A stretch of DNA of 64,000 nt from Sarcophilus harrisii (GCF_902635505.1 NC_045427.1:132120460-132184459), one strand, 5' to 3'; shown: positions 52,540-63,000, numbered from the stretch's first letter. Numbers and translations: made by a program. The notes: generated by a model from the sequence alone, not told the origin.

Positions 52540-52785
52540 TGTGCAGGAACCAGCTTCAAGGAGAGTTGATTGTTAAATTTACAATCACAATTCAACACAT
52601 TATAAATCAAGGATTGATTTATTATTTTGTTGATTATTGAGACTTAAGAAAATAATGAAGAAAATGTTAATAATGAAAATTAAAAATGTGTTGTATGCAT
52701 ACTTTCTCCCCAGAGAGTTGGTTTTTAAACCTTTACCAGCTCTCCCTTCCAATTTTCAAGATTATGATCAAGTCACTTTACATTT
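52540..52785 (+). repeat. Unclassified dispersed repeat, copy 2
   Basis: 'caggaaccagcttcaaggag', 'agttgattgttaaatttac', 'gatttattattttgttgat', 'aaaataatgaagaaaatg', 'aaaaatgtgttgtatgcat', 'gagagttggtttttaaacc'. Better preserved than the copy at 3.82 kb. Family not named. Confidence 0.55.
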
Positions 52786-52884
52786 CAAGTAATAAGAATA
52801 AGTCTGATACACAAAATCATCCCTGGAATTAAACTGGACTCTACTGGAAACTGATGGCCATGGTGTTCCAAAAATAATCACATT

Positions 52885-53043
52885 AACTCTGCAAGGTAGG
52901 TGCTGGTGGTTATCCCTATTTTACAATTGAAGAAACTGAGGCACACAATAATTAAATGACTTATCCAAGATTGCAGAGCTAGTAAGTGTCTGATGCTGGA
53001 TTTGAACTCACTCCTTCCTGATTCCAAGCCCAGTTCTCTGTGA
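52885..53043 (-). mobile_element. MIR-type SINE
   Basis: 'caaggtaggtgctggtggtt', 'tttacaattgaagaaactgag', 'gatttgaactcactccttcc'. Confidence 0.7.
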
Positions 53044-53074
53044 TAATCATTGCCCTTATATTATTTGCACTGTT

Positions 53075-53330
53075 ACCTACACTTTCTTTTTCAACACTCT
53101 CTCTTCCCTTATCTTCTATAAAAATATGCTCTTGCTGATCTGCTACCCCTCCTTTTTTTTCCTTTCTGGTTTCTCACTTTCCACTTGCTCCTTAAATGTG
53201 GGTGGTCCTCACTGTTCTGTCTTTGACCCTCTTCCTTCCTCTTTCTACCCTCTCTCTTTTAGTAATCTTATCTAGTCCCATGGCTTTGTTAATCACATCT
53301 GTGCAGATCTATATTTCTAACTCTACAATT
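53075..53330 (+). mobile_element. L2-like LINE fragment
   Basis: 'tgggtggtcctcactgttc', 'gtcccatggctttgttaatc', 'atctgtgcagatctatattt'. Its continuation after the SINE (53523-53600) is diverged. Confidence 0.6.
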
Positions 53331-53522
53331 AAATGTCTATTTCTTTTTTGTTGTTTATTTGTTTTATTTTTCCTGAGGCAATTGGGGTTAAATGACTTGC
53401 CCAGGATAACACAGCTAGGAAGTATTAAGTGTCTGAGATCAAATTTGAACTCAGGTCCTTCTGACTTCAAGTCTGGTGCTCTATCTACTGCGCCACCTAG
53501 CTGCTTCTAAATGTCTATTTCT
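53330..53522 (-). mobile_element. Young poly-A SINE with perfect 15-base TSD
   Basis: Body 53345-53507: T-rich left end (poly-A complement), 'ctgaggcaattggggtt', 'cccaggataacacagctagg', 'aagtattaagtgtctgag', 'gcgccacctagctgc'. Flanked by identical 'taaatgtctatttct' (53330-53344, 53508-53522). The 104-residue frame 53196-53510 crosses from L2 into this SINE and is not a gene. Confidence 0.95.
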
Positions 53523-53639
53523 AAATAAATTTATATTTTTTAAGTTCTCTTTAGCTCTACTACTGTATTTTTGTCTACATTTTCTGATTCCTAATTCCTT
53601 TCTATTTATTTATGAATGGTACTGAGCCTGTGATTTTTC

Positions 53640-53845
53640 TTGGAATGAGGAGCTCCAAAGTGAGAAAACTTCTACTAATTAATGCAGGTCACCACTATCT
53701 CTGCAATTTATAGTTTTAAAGAGTGGCGTAGGTGTTAAGTAACTTGCCCAGTCATAGAGTTAGGTTATGTGTAAGACTTGAACCCAAGTATTTATTTTCT
53801 GATTCTAAAGTCAGTTCTACACACTACACCACACTGCCCCTCAAT
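53640..53845 (-). mobile_element. tRNA-derived SINE, long-tailed subfamily
   Basis: Right half is an antisense SINE head ('cttgcccagtcatagagtta', 'gacttgaacccaag', 'ctacaccacactgcccc'). The left half ('aaaacttctactaattaatg', 'caggtcaccactatctctgc') is a distinct tail also seen in sense at 59.7 and 60.8 kb. Confidence 0.65.
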
Positions 53846-53864
53846 TTTTTATATACTTATATAA

Positions 53865-54000
53865 TTTAGATTTTTGTCTCCCTTGGTAGAATGTAAGTTC
53901 CTTTGAGGACATGGATTTGGTCTTGTATTCCTGGTGTCCAGTACGGTAGCAGAACCCTAGTAAGCAATTAATAATGCTTGCTCACAGGTGATTGATTGTC
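53865..54000 (+). mobile_element. L2-like LINE 3' end
   Basis: 'ttggtagaatgtaagttcc', 'tcttgtattcctggtgtcc', 'ctagtaagcaattaataatg'. Confidence 0.65.
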
Positions 54001-54117
54001 CACTTTCAGTAAGACAAAGGTTCCCCTTCTTTACTCAGAACAACTTAGGACGACATCACATAGTCCATCTCTCCTTTTGAAACTTCCCCAAATTATTGTG
54101 TAGCACAGGGCACATAT

Positions 54118-54935
54118 TTGCTGCTGTTCAATCATTTTCAGTTATGTCTGACTCTTCATGTCCCTTTTGAGGTTTCTTGGCAGAGATACTGGGTGTATGA
54201 GCGTTCAGGGAGAACTAGCATTACTGTATGAGGTTTGCTGAGCCCTATTCAGGGTGCTCATCTACCTTTGTTGTCTACCTTCCCCTAATTCTCACACATA
54301 GCTCCAAGAATTGTAGCATGAATGGTGGCCATGCCCCAGTAAACTATCAGGTCAGTTGGCTAACTGAATTTGAGGGTGATTAATAGGCTTCAGACCTGTC
54401 AGTGAGGTAGGAGGATAGCTACCTCAGCCATGTGAGGACTTTGCTATGGAATACATGGATGAGAACAATTTGTTCCAAAGGTCTTGAAGGCAGCTAAAGC
54501 AAGAACCATGGAGCCCTTAGAGCTTGGTCAGACATCATAGATGCCAAGGTCATCCACTGCATCCTGGGCCCTCACCAGTCCTCTTGATCCTTATCAAGGA
54601 CTTGACTTTAATGACTCAGGAAGAAAGAGTAAGGCTGATGACTTTGTGCAACTCTGCAATTAAATCTGTCACTTAAATCCAATTCCTGTGTGAATCAAAA
54701 CATCACCCATAATGTCATTAGTCCTTTTTGAAAAACAAAGGGCCAACAACAAATCACTAGAGTGGTTTTGCCATTTCCTTCTCCAGATCATGAGGAAACT
54801 GAGGCAGACATGCCTCAAGGCATGGCTTGCCCAGGGTCACACAACTAGTAAGTGTCTGAGGTCGGATTTGAACTCAGGAAGATGAGGCTTCCTGACTCCA
54901 GACCCAGCTCTCTAAATACTGCACCACCTGTTCAT
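54118..54935 (-). mobile_element. MAR1-type SINE split by a 558-base insertion
   Basis: Left part 54118-54193 ('gttcaatcattttcagtta', 'ggtttcttggcagagatac'); right part 54752-54935 ('gagtggttttgccatttcc', 'gatcatgaggaaactgagg', 'cttgcccagggtcacac', 'ggatttgaactcaggaag'). Together they make a complete antisense SINE. Confidence 0.85.
54194..54751 (-). mobile_element. TG...CA-ended repeat of unknown class, nested in SINE
   Basis: Inserted between SINE positions 'agatactgg' and 'aatcactag', which may be a decayed 9-base duplication. Ends are TGTATGAG...CAACAACA. A second, partial copy lies at 15.65-15.88 kb. The TG...CA ends and size suggest an LTR, but no AATAAA or TATA is convincing, and its sharing of SINE-like phrases ('gtcactt', 'tcttcctgagtcatt' on the minus strand) leaves a long SINE possible. 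If it is an LTR it is an ancient solo one. Confidence 0.5.
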
Positions 54936-54989
54936 CATAGAGTATTTATCATAGAGGTTTAATAAATATTCTGATTTAAGTGGCTTCAG

Positions 54990-55410
54990 GAGGGACATTG
55001 CAAGCTGCTGGATATGCAGAGAAGGATAATTAGAATGATGATAGGACTTAAAAAATTCTTTTGAAGGAACTAAGGATTTTTAATCTGGAAAAGAAAAAGC
55101 TCAAGAAGACTTAAAAAGCTTCCATGTGGATGATAGCTCTGCTATGTTATGCTTTACCCAAAAAGGTGGAATTGGGAACAATGGTCAGAAATTAAAGAGG
55201 ATCCAATTTTGTCTGACTTGAGTAAAATTTGCCTAACAATTCCAAAAATGAATGGACTATATCAATAAGTAGTGAGTTTCCCATTATCTGAGGTATTCAA
55301 GTAAACAATGAATAAAAGTACTTGTTAGAATGCTGTGAAACAGATTTCCTGTTCTGTACTGGTCAGACTCCTCAGGTCTCTTGCTTCTCTGAGATTCTGT
55401 GATTTTATTA
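54990..55410 (+). mobile_element. CR1/L3-type LINE 3' end
   Basis: 'aatctggaaaagaaaaagctc', 'ggaacaatggtcagaaatta', 'tgcctaacaattccaaaaatg', 'gtagtgagtttcccattatc', 'gtcagactcctcaggtctct', 'gagattctgtgatttta'. It is the longest sense L3 copy and includes the characteristic end. Confidence 0.7.
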
Positions 55411-55714
55411 TTACAAAGTTAATTCTGATGTGTGAGGAATGAAAGATAAAAAAAAGGAGAACAATTAATAAAGGTCTGTCTGTGGTCTGACGGAGGAACT
55501 ATGGGGAAAAGTAGTACAGATTAACTTCAATCACTTTACCATTTTGCCTAAGGCTTCTCAGAAAGCTGGCCAGTGGACTAAAGTGTTGTGATGCTATATG
55601 CTGTATTCTACTGCCCTCTTCTGGAAAAACAAGCTATTATCATATCTGTGCTAGGTAATCTACCCATTGGTTTTGAGAATCCTTGGATTAGAGGGTTTCC
55701 TTTCAATTCCTTTC

Positions 55715-55860
55715 AATTGCACAAACATTTTCTTAACTCTTAGCATCTGCTGTGCATTAATAGCAAGGCACTATGCTGAAAACTGGAAATTCAAGGAAGT
55801 GCTTCTTTCAGTGCTTCCTCTCATAAGGAGAAAATGATGTGTAAACATAATGTGATGTGG
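55715..55860 (-). mobile_element. Probable L2-like LINE 3' end
   Basis: Weak antisense match: 'gcatctgctgtgcattaat', 'aaggcactatgctgaaaact'. Confidence 0.4.
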
Positions 55861-55861
55861 T

Positions 55862-55965
55862 ACAAAGATCCCTGGCTCTGAATTCAGAACAACTGGGGTC
55901 AAATTCCTACCTTGTTTGGGTTAACTCTTTGGTTTTCAGTTTCCATAAAATAGGGCAACTGGACA
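55862..55965 (+). mobile_element. tRNA-derived SINE fragment
   Basis: 'gatccctggctctgaattcag', 'ggggtcaaattcctacc', 'cagtttccataaaataggg'. Confidence 0.55.
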
Positions 55966-55979
55966 ACCAGGAGGATGCA

Positions 55980-56312
55980 AACTTTAAATACGATATTATG
56001 TGATATAATATAATGTAATATAACAATATAAAATGGCATAATATAATATATGATATAATATGTAAGTCAATATAACATTATATATTAATATGTATTGTTA
56101 AAATATAATTATCACTACATACATATATGATTATTTAAATGCAACATAATAATATTGAAATATAATCTATATACATGTAACATATTGATATTGTATATAT
56201 GTATATGTATATATCAGTAACTGTACTATAATTCCATTGAAAGCCACTATACACATAAAATATATTGATATTGTATAAATGTATAAACATATATGTGTGT
56301 ATATATATATAT
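55980..56312. repeat. AT-rich tract, TATAA-type and (TA)n
   Basis: About 330 bases very largely A and T, with irregular ATATAATATA units and a (TA) run at 56299-56315. Open frames through it are artefacts. Confidence 0.9.
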
Positions 56313-56314
56313 AT

Positions 56315-56480
56315 ATCAATCATTGCATTTCAATATAATTGATCTCCTTTGTAATCCTGTGTATTTTTATATTATGCATTTAAAAATATTCTTCTGAGAA
56401 TTATTCATTCTGAATAATGTCCAAAGTCATAACCAGATAGCCAAAGGGGTCCAGGACACAAAAAGCTTAAGAAACCTTGG
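56315..56480 (+). mobile_element. hAT-like MITE fragment
   Basis: 'catttcaatataattgatc', 'tcctttgtaatcctgtgtat', 'aaatattcttctgagaat', 'gccaaaggggtccaggaca', 'aagcttaagaaaccttgg': a better copy of the family at 16.85 kb, with the same right end. Confidence 0.5.
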
Positions 56481-56629
56481 ATTTGGTGATCATTAAGGCC
56501 TTTTCCAGGATTAAATTGATCTTAAGAAATTTAATACAAGGCAGAGTAGGTTAAAGAAAACATCAAATTTCAAGCAAAGTATGAGAAATTTTAGAAGAGG
56601 AAGAAGTCACCTTTAACAGAGTTGGGGTA

Positions 56630-57300
56630 GAATGAGTATCAAGTGAAATTTTAAGGAAGAGGTGGCACTTGAAGGAAATGACTTTCCAGGCAAAATGAAG
56701 GGTAGGGACTGAGGAGAGAAGGGAGCACGTGAGATTCCCATTCTCTGCATACAGGGATAATAAGTAAAGACAAAAGGATGGGCAGTGTATGAGGAATAAT
56801 ATAAATATACGAAGGTTTGTTGTTTGTCCACAGATAAGCAAAGACAGAGATGGAATGGGAATAGGAATAGAATAGGTGATGGAAAATAGGAAATCCCCTT
56901 TAGACATATAACTCTAGAACTCTGACAAACTTGAAAAATACAGATATATTTACAAATATAGACCCAAAAGTAGAGATGGAAATAGATATTTGCATAGATG
57001 TGTTTAACAAAGCCCTACTGATAGGCAAGAAGTATTTGAGATATGACTGACAAAAGTATAGATTAGAAAGGATTTTAATGCTTTGACTTTGAATGCTAGA
57101 ATAAAGATTTTGAATTTGATTTGGTAAACATCGGGGAGCCACAGAGGACTGAGGAGTAGAGGAGTGATGTGATCAGACTTGGGAATTACTATGTATAAAT
57201 GTATTACCAATGTAGAAAATGATGAATTGAAGAAGACAGAAGATTGAAGGGATTGAAATCTTGCCTTGGTTCCTAGCAGTTAGGAGGGTATTTAACAGTA
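56630..57300 (-). mobile_element. L2-like LINE
   Basis: 'ggcacttgaaggaaatgac', 'gagagaagggagcacg', 'gaatgctagaataaagattt', 'gggagccacagaggactg', 'gtgatgtgatcagacttgg'. The middle (56780-57050) is diverged. Minus frames of 68-114 residues are remnants. Confidence 0.6.
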
Positions 57301-57574
57301 TCTTCGAAGATTCTAGTTGAGGTTGAATAGCATGAATTTCTAGAGGACCTAGACTGCACTATTTTTTCACTTCCTTAGTCATGGGAGCAGAGAAGACAGG
57401 AAACAGTTACAGGGTGAGGAAGGTGACCAGGTAGGAATCACAATCTCCCCCTCCCTGAGTAACTGTCCAAGTGAGCTGATAGTAGAAATTGAAGTAAGTC
57501 ACTTTTAACCAAGGAGAAATAAAGTAATAATCATAGTAATCACTCACATATGTAACATTTATGGAAAGGAAAAC

Positions 57575-57745
57575 TTTGAACTCAAGACCAGGGTTCAAAT
57601 CCGACATCTGACACATAATAGCTGTATGGCATTGTGCAAATATTTAGTCTCAGTCTCCACCTGTAAAATGGGAATACTAAACTTGGTAGGGTGAACTTCA
57701 TACTATTACAAGGAGTCTCAAATAAGACAAATGGGTTTCCCACAA
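57575..57745 (+). mobile_element. MIR-type SINE
   Basis: 'gaccagggttcaaatccgac', 'gctgtatggcattgtgc', 'ctgtaaaatgggaatac'. Confidence 0.65.
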
Positions 57746-57749
57746 GTCT

Positions 57750-58155
57750 TAAGGAGATTTTATGCTTCAATAGCTTGACTACTTTGGGACTCCCAGAATG
57801 TGAAATGATTTACAAACTTTAAAGTAGTTTTTTTTTTTAAATACTCAGTATCATAAATGTCCATTATTATCCTTTGCAAGTACAGATATTGGCAGGCAAG
57901 CCTTGAACTGAGTTGAATAATGGATAGAAGGAAATTTATCTCCACATAAACTGACATGTACTCATCCAGTCCTCTCAGTGTTATCCAAATAGATTCAGAA
58001 AACTACTGTTTGCTTTTTCAAAGGATAATAAAAGAAAAGCTACATTTAACCCCAGTCTTCCTTGAGATTTCAGCTCAAAATCAAGTTGGATTCATTTTAA
58101 CCACTCTGATGAATGAAAGCATTGCAGATGCATCACAGTCTCATTGCCTGTTGTC
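57750..58155. other. Unassigned sequence
   Basis: Nothing recognised. Confidence 0.35.
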
Positions 58156-58157
58156 CA

Positions 58158-58372
58158 CCAGGTAGCACAATGGATAGATCATTAGACCTAAATCCAGGAA
58201 GATCTAAGTGCAAATGCAGCATCAAATGCTTAGCAATAATGTAACTCTGGACAAATCATTTAAACAGTCTCAATTTCTTCAGCTATAAAAAGGGAGTAGT
58301 TAATGAGATGATAATGGTAAAGCACTTATCAAAGTATCTGGCACATAGTGCTTAAGGGATATTTGTTTCCTT
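58158..58372 (+). mobile_element. tRNA-headed MIR-type SINE, full length
   Basis: 'ccaggtagcacaatggatag', 'ctaaatccaggaagatc', 'taactctggacaaatc', 'cagctataaaaagggag', 'atctggcacatagtgctta'. Confidence 0.75.
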
Positions 58373-58654
58373 CTTTCCTTAGTCTTACTGTTGAGAAAGG
58401 TTTCTTTCCATCAATGAACCTCAAAAAATCTCTCTGGAACTTTCAGAAGCATTCAAATTCTAAGTATCCAACTTAGCGGAAATTTTGTTCTAAATGTAGC
58501 AAGAAACTCTGTTTCAGGGGTTTTTGTAGCCAGAGATGTCATTGTCTACTGACTATTAATTCATGCAATCAATTCATGCAAAAACAGAGTGAGAAGAAGA
58601 GAGGGAAAAAATAGAAGAGCATGTACCCCAGGGTATCTCTAATAGCTAATTCTA

Positions 58655-58716
58655 TATCAAAAACAAAACAAAACAAACAAACAAACAAAAACAAACAAAA
58701 AACAAAACAAAAAAAC
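58655..58716. repeat. (AAAC)n/(AAAAC)n microsatellite
   Basis: Impure A/C-rich run. The Phe/Leu/Cys-rich minus frame across it is an artefact. Confidence 0.95.
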
Positions 58717-58864
58717 CCTGCTCTATTGCTGGGAAGAAAGCCATCTGGCCTTGACATATCAGAATATTGGTAAAGAACTAACACAGTGCCAGACACTTAT
58801 TCCCACTCTGTCAACAATAAATCTCTATTTTTTCCTTTTCTCTCTTTGAATCAGAGTTGACTTT

Positions 58865-58975
58865 TCTACCATTGATCAACAGATACTTATTACTTTCTAA
58901 AGACTGGGTGCTGAATTAGGCACCAAAAATACAAGGCCAAAATTAAATAATCCTTGTACTATACAACGATTAATT
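58865..58975 (-). mobile_element. L2-like LINE 3' end
   Basis: 'caacagatacttattac', 'ggtgctgaattaggcacc', 'aaaatacaaggccaaa' match the antisense L2 terminus. Confidence 0.5.
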
Positions 58976-58983
58976 CTAATAAA

Positions 58984-59395
58984 TGTGGCTTTCATCCTTG
59001 AGATGATTCAAACCAATTCCAATTGTGTCATGATGAAGAGAACCATCTACACCCAGAGAGAAAATTGTGGAAACAGTGTGGAACACAACATAGTATTTTC
59101 ACTCTCTCTGTTATTTGCTTGCATTGTGTTTTCTTTCTCATTTTTTTCTTTTTCTTCCTTCTTAATCTGATTTTTCTTTTGTGCAACAAGATAATTGTAT
59201 AAATATGTATACATATATTGGATCTAAGATGTATTTCAACATATTTAACATGTATTGTACTACCTGCCAGCTAGGGGAGGGGGTGGGGGTAAGGAGAGGA
59301 AAATTTGAAACAAAAGGTTATGAAAGGGTCAGTGTTGGAAAAATTACCCATGCATTTGCTTTGTAAATAAAAAGCTCCAATAAATAAATAGATAG
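58984..59395 (+). mobile_element. 5'-truncated L1 3' UTR
   Basis: 'gagaaccatctacacccag', 'gaacacaacatagtattttc', 'gtgcaacaagataattgtat', 'ctgccagctaggggaggg', 'cccatgcatttgctttgtaa', 'aataaaaagctccaataaa'. The same 3' UTR type as the young element at 16 kb but more diverged; the tail has become an AAAT/GATA microsatellite to about 59455. Confidence 0.9.
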
Positions 59396-59599
59396 ATAGA
59401 TAGATAAACAAATAAACAAATGAATGATGAATGAATGAATGGATAGATAGACAATTAAATGAAACTTTTTGTTTTAAATGTAATTGGGGGAAAATATTAA
59501 ATAAATAAAATTTAAAAAAAACAATTCTTATGCTCAAGAAGTTATATTTTATGTACAGAGACAAAAATCTAAATATATAAGTATATTAAAAATGAAAAG

Positions 59600-59775
59600 G
59601 CAGTGGGGGATAGTGTGTAGAACTGGCATCAGAGTCAGAAAAAAACTTGGGTTCAAGTCCAGAATGACTCTATGATCCTAGGCAAGTTGCTTAACACCTA
59701 AGTGCTGCAACTATAAATTCAGAGATAGTGGCGGCCTATATTAATTAGTAGAGGAAGTTTTCTAATTTGGGAGTT
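59600..59775 (+). mobile_element. tRNA-derived SINE, long-tailed subfamily
   Basis: 'ggcagtgggggatagtgtg', 'cttgggttcaagtccag', 'gatcctaggcaagttgc', then the tail 'ataaattcagagatagtgg', 'gaggaagttttctaatttgg'. Its tail is the complement of the left half of 53640-53845. Confidence 0.7.
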
Positions 59776-59859
59776 CCTCATTTCAAAAAATTCTCAGGCC
59801 TGCCAGCACCATTCCTAAATAAATACAAGTCCTAAATAAATAATAAGGACTAGTGGTCA

Positions 59860-59948
59860 GAGAGATAGGAGATAGCCAGATTCAAACTCAAGATGTATCT
59901 TCTTGACTCTAGGCCTGGCATTCTATCCACTGTGCCACCTGCTGCCCC
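59860..59948 (-). mobile_element. tRNA-derived SINE head
   Basis: 'agattcaaactcaagatg', 'gactctaggcctggcattc', 'ccactgtgccacctgctgcc'. Confidence 0.65.
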
Positions 59949-59954
59949 AATTAA

Positions 59955-60590
59955 TTACTTAACTATATGTCAGATACTGTGCTTTGCACTGGGGATACAA
60001 AGAGAAAGAAAAGGCAATTCCTTCCCTCAAGGAGCTTATGTTCTAAAGTGGTAAGACATAGAGATAAAGTGGTAAGATATATAGAAATAAGTTTATACAA
60101 GATACCTCCAGAATATTTGGAAGATAAACTTAGTATGAAAAGAAGTAGCAGCTAAAGCACCATAAAACACTTCCTGTAGAAGGGGGTATTTGAGCTAAGT
60201 CTTAAGGGAAGCTAAGGATTCTACTGGCAACGAAAAAGGAGAATATTTCAAGTATAAGTGGCATCTAGCACATAAATATGGAAATAAGAGATGGAGTCTT
60301 GTGGGGGAGTGGTAGTAGGGAGGAATGACATTGTGTATATGGTAAGGACCCTGCCATTTTGTATGTGTGTTCCTAGATTAGACTAGTGGCTGAAACAAAG
60401 CAAATAATTAATAAATGTTTATTCATGTATTCATTGTCATGTATAGAATAGATTAAAGTATAAAAAGACTGAAAAAATAGGAAAAGGTCAAGTAAAGAAG
60501 AGCTTTAAAAATTAAAGAAAAAGTTTATATTTGATCCTAGAAGTAATAGGGAATCACAGAGGTAACTGAGAAAAGAGACACAGTCACTGG
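59955..60590 (-). mobile_element. L2-like LINE
   Basis: 'tgtcagatactgtgctttgc', 'ggggatacaaagagaaag', 'ccctcaaggagcttatgttc', 'cacttcctgtagaaggggg', 'gaagagctttaaaaatt', 'tttatatttgatcctagaag'. A 130-base unplaced interval at about 60340-60470 may be a later insertion. Confidence 0.7.
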
Positions 60591-60604
60591 TTACAGAAAA
60601 CCTT

Positions 60605-60890
60605 TCACAATGTAGCATGATTCTGAAGTCATAGGCTCTGGCTTCAAATCCTACTTCTGTTTTACTTCTTTGGACCAGTGACAATCTTCATGGGCTTCAG
60701 TTTCTTCATCCGTACAGTACAATGAGGGTCATACTGGATCATACTGACCTGATAACCTAGAAAATTCTCAGTGTTTAAGGGCACTCTTTATAACTATAAA
60801 CTGGGGTCCAGTTATTAATCTCTGTTGGTAAAGGGGAATTCTTCACCAGAATTTTCCCCTATTAATGAAATCACAGGTGTGGACAGAAAA
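60605..60890 (+). mobile_element. tRNA-derived SINE, long-tailed subfamily
   Basis: Head 'gctctggcttcaaatcc', middle 'cagtttcttcatccgtac', tail 'ataaactggggtccagtta', 'ggtaaaggggaattcttcac', 'aatgaaatcacaggtgtgg'. It keeps more of the tail than the other copies. Confidence 0.6.
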
Positions 60891-60894
60891 GAAG

Positions 60895-61120
60895 GTAGAA
60901 GGTAGCAGAGAAAGGAAGATATGTCTTACTGTAAGCATTTAATCAAGAGACAGTCTTAGAGTTTAAAAAAAATTTGGGTGAATCTCTTTTCTGGTGTAGT
61001 TTGTAAATGATTTCTGATATTTAAGCAGAGATTAGAGAGGGAGCTGAGGAAGAATTGGTGCAATGAATCTCGCCCAGGGTATTGATCAGAAATGCAAACA
61101 TCATTCATTATTTATCTATG
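60895..61120. other. Unassigned sequence
   Basis: Nothing recognised; a poly-A run (about 14) follows at 61121-61135. Confidence 0.35.
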
Positions 61121-61137
61121 GGAAAAAAAAAAAAAAC

Positions 61138-61250
61138 ATGCTGAATTTGGAATCAGAAGACTTAGCTTTATAGCAAGCTTTACTGCCTGTGTAACCTTGG
61201 GGAAGACATTTCACTTTTTCTAAGTCTATAAAATCTACAAAATGCCTTTT
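61138..61250 (+). mobile_element. MIR-type SINE fragment
   Basis: 'tggaatcagaagacttagc', 'ctgcctgtgtaaccttgggg', 'aagtctataaaatctac'. Confidence 0.6.
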
Positions 61251-61311
61251 AACATCTACTAATCTATTTTTTTAAATCTATGAAACAAGAAAATTAGAAT
61301 AGAACATTTTA

Positions 61312-62190
61312 AATAGATTTTTATTAATATTTCTTGCTTTACATTGACTAAATTTCTTCCTGTATCCTTCTTTTTCCCCTCTCTGAGAATCATCATTATA
61401 GCAAGCAATGTTAAAAGAAAAAGACTAAGAAAAAAAATTAATCAATATAATAACAATAAGAAGAAGAACAACCAAAAAAAATTGACGATATATGCAATGT
61501 TCTATATCCATGGATTTCCCAATCCAGCAAAGGTTCATGTAAAGTTAACTTATTTTTTTAGAGGCCAATCTTGTTCTTTACAAGTTCAGTTTTCATTTAT
61601 CAATTGTTTGGTATGGTTGCTTCTCTCCTTTTATGTGGTTGTAGTCGTAGTGTATATTGTTTTGCTAGAATTGCCTACTTCACTCTGCAATAGTTCACAT
61701 AGATCTTTCCATATTTCTCTGAATTCATAATGTTCATCATTTCTTTCAGTATAGTACCATTTCATTACATTTATTTTACCACAATTTGTTTAGCCATTCC
61801 CCAATTATTGGGCAATTACATTATTTTAAGGTTTTTCCTATCACCAGAAATGCTGCTAAAAATATCTTGGTCTGTATGGCTTTTTGTCAATTACTACTTT
61901 GGAGTATTTGCCTAACCCTGGAATTTCTGAGTCAAAAGGTATGACATTTCAGTCATTCTGTCTGCTTAATTTCAAATACTTCCCAAAATGGTTGCAGTAA
62001 TTCATAGTTCTTGCAACAATGCATTAATATGCCTGTCATTCTACATGCCCTTCAACATTGACTATCTCCATCTTTTATCATCTATGCTAATTTTCTGGAT
62101 GTGAGGTAAAATTTCAGGATTATTTTGATTTGCATTTTTCTTATTACTAATTATTTGGAGCATCCTTTCATATGGTTGTTAATGAACTAG
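61312..62190 (-). mobile_element. Old L1 LINE 3' end
   Basis: Antisense 3' UTR ('ttttattaatatttcttgc') and ORF2 C-terminus ('gccattccccaattattgggc', 'tcaccagaaatgctgctaaa', 'gagtcaaaaggtatgac', 'cttcccaaaatggttgcag', 'ggattattttgatttgcatt'). More diverged than the 9-16 kb copies. The 128-residue plus frame 61344-61730 is a shadow. Confidence 0.8.
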
Positions 62191-62204
62191 ATTATTTCTA
62201 AAGA

Positions 62205-63000
62205 ACATTCTAACTCTAATTCTATTATTCTATCATCCTACTTAAAATCCTCAATGGCACCTTACTATTCACAAGATAAAATCTAAACTTTAGCATTCAA
62301 AGCCCTCTATAATCTTGCTCTTACCTATCTCTCCCATATTATTTCTCACTAGTTCCTTCCAAAAACACTGTGCTTTAGCCAAATTCATCTCCTCATTGTT
62401 TCCCAAATATGCCATTTATATTCTTTCTTCCTCATCTTTACTCATTCTTGCCTGGAATGGCCTCCTTATTACTGTATATTTCAATTCTACACTTTTTTTT
62501 AGTCCAATTGAACTTCTACATTTTGCTCCAACACTTACCAATTATTGCCTCAGAGAATCACAATATTCATCCTCTGAATCCCTTCTGTACTACTTATTAG
62601 TATATATTATTCATTTGTCAAAAATGGTGCAATTACAGGATATTTATAGAAGGCAGCCTGGTAGAGCCAAAAAAAAAAGGGATAGACAGAGTTAGGAAGA
62701 CCAGGTACATCATTTACCCTCCTTCGGTTTATTCATCTGAAAAATGGAAGAATACACCTTACTCATAGAGTTATTGTGAGAATCAAATGAGATAATAAAT
62801 ATAATCTCCTTTATAACCTTAAAGCACTTATATAAATATTAGCTATTGTAGTTATCACTTAAAGTATGCTACTTGATATTTTGAAAAATGTATCTTTGTC
62901 TTGTGTTCTTAACTAGATTGTGAAGTCTATGAGACAGGAATCATGTCTTATACCTTAGCAGTTTCAACCCCTATACATTGCAAGTGTTCAATAAATGTCA
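62205..63000 (+). mobile_element. L2-like LINE split by a MIR
   Basis: 'cttaaaatcctcaatggcacc', 'gcattcaaagccctctataa', 'cattcttgcctggaatggcc', then beyond the MIR 'tgtgaagtctatgagacagg' and 'gcaagtgttcaataaatgtc'. The 126-residue frame 62315-62695 is a remnant. Confidence 0.7.
62640..62860 (+). mobile_element. MIR-type SINE nested in L2
   Basis: 'aggcagcctggtagagcc', 'gtttattcatctgaaaaatgg', 'cttactcatagagttattg', 'gagaatcaaatgagataat', 'ttataaccttaaagcac', 'aaatattagctattg': complete MIR core and tail. Confidence 0.75.
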
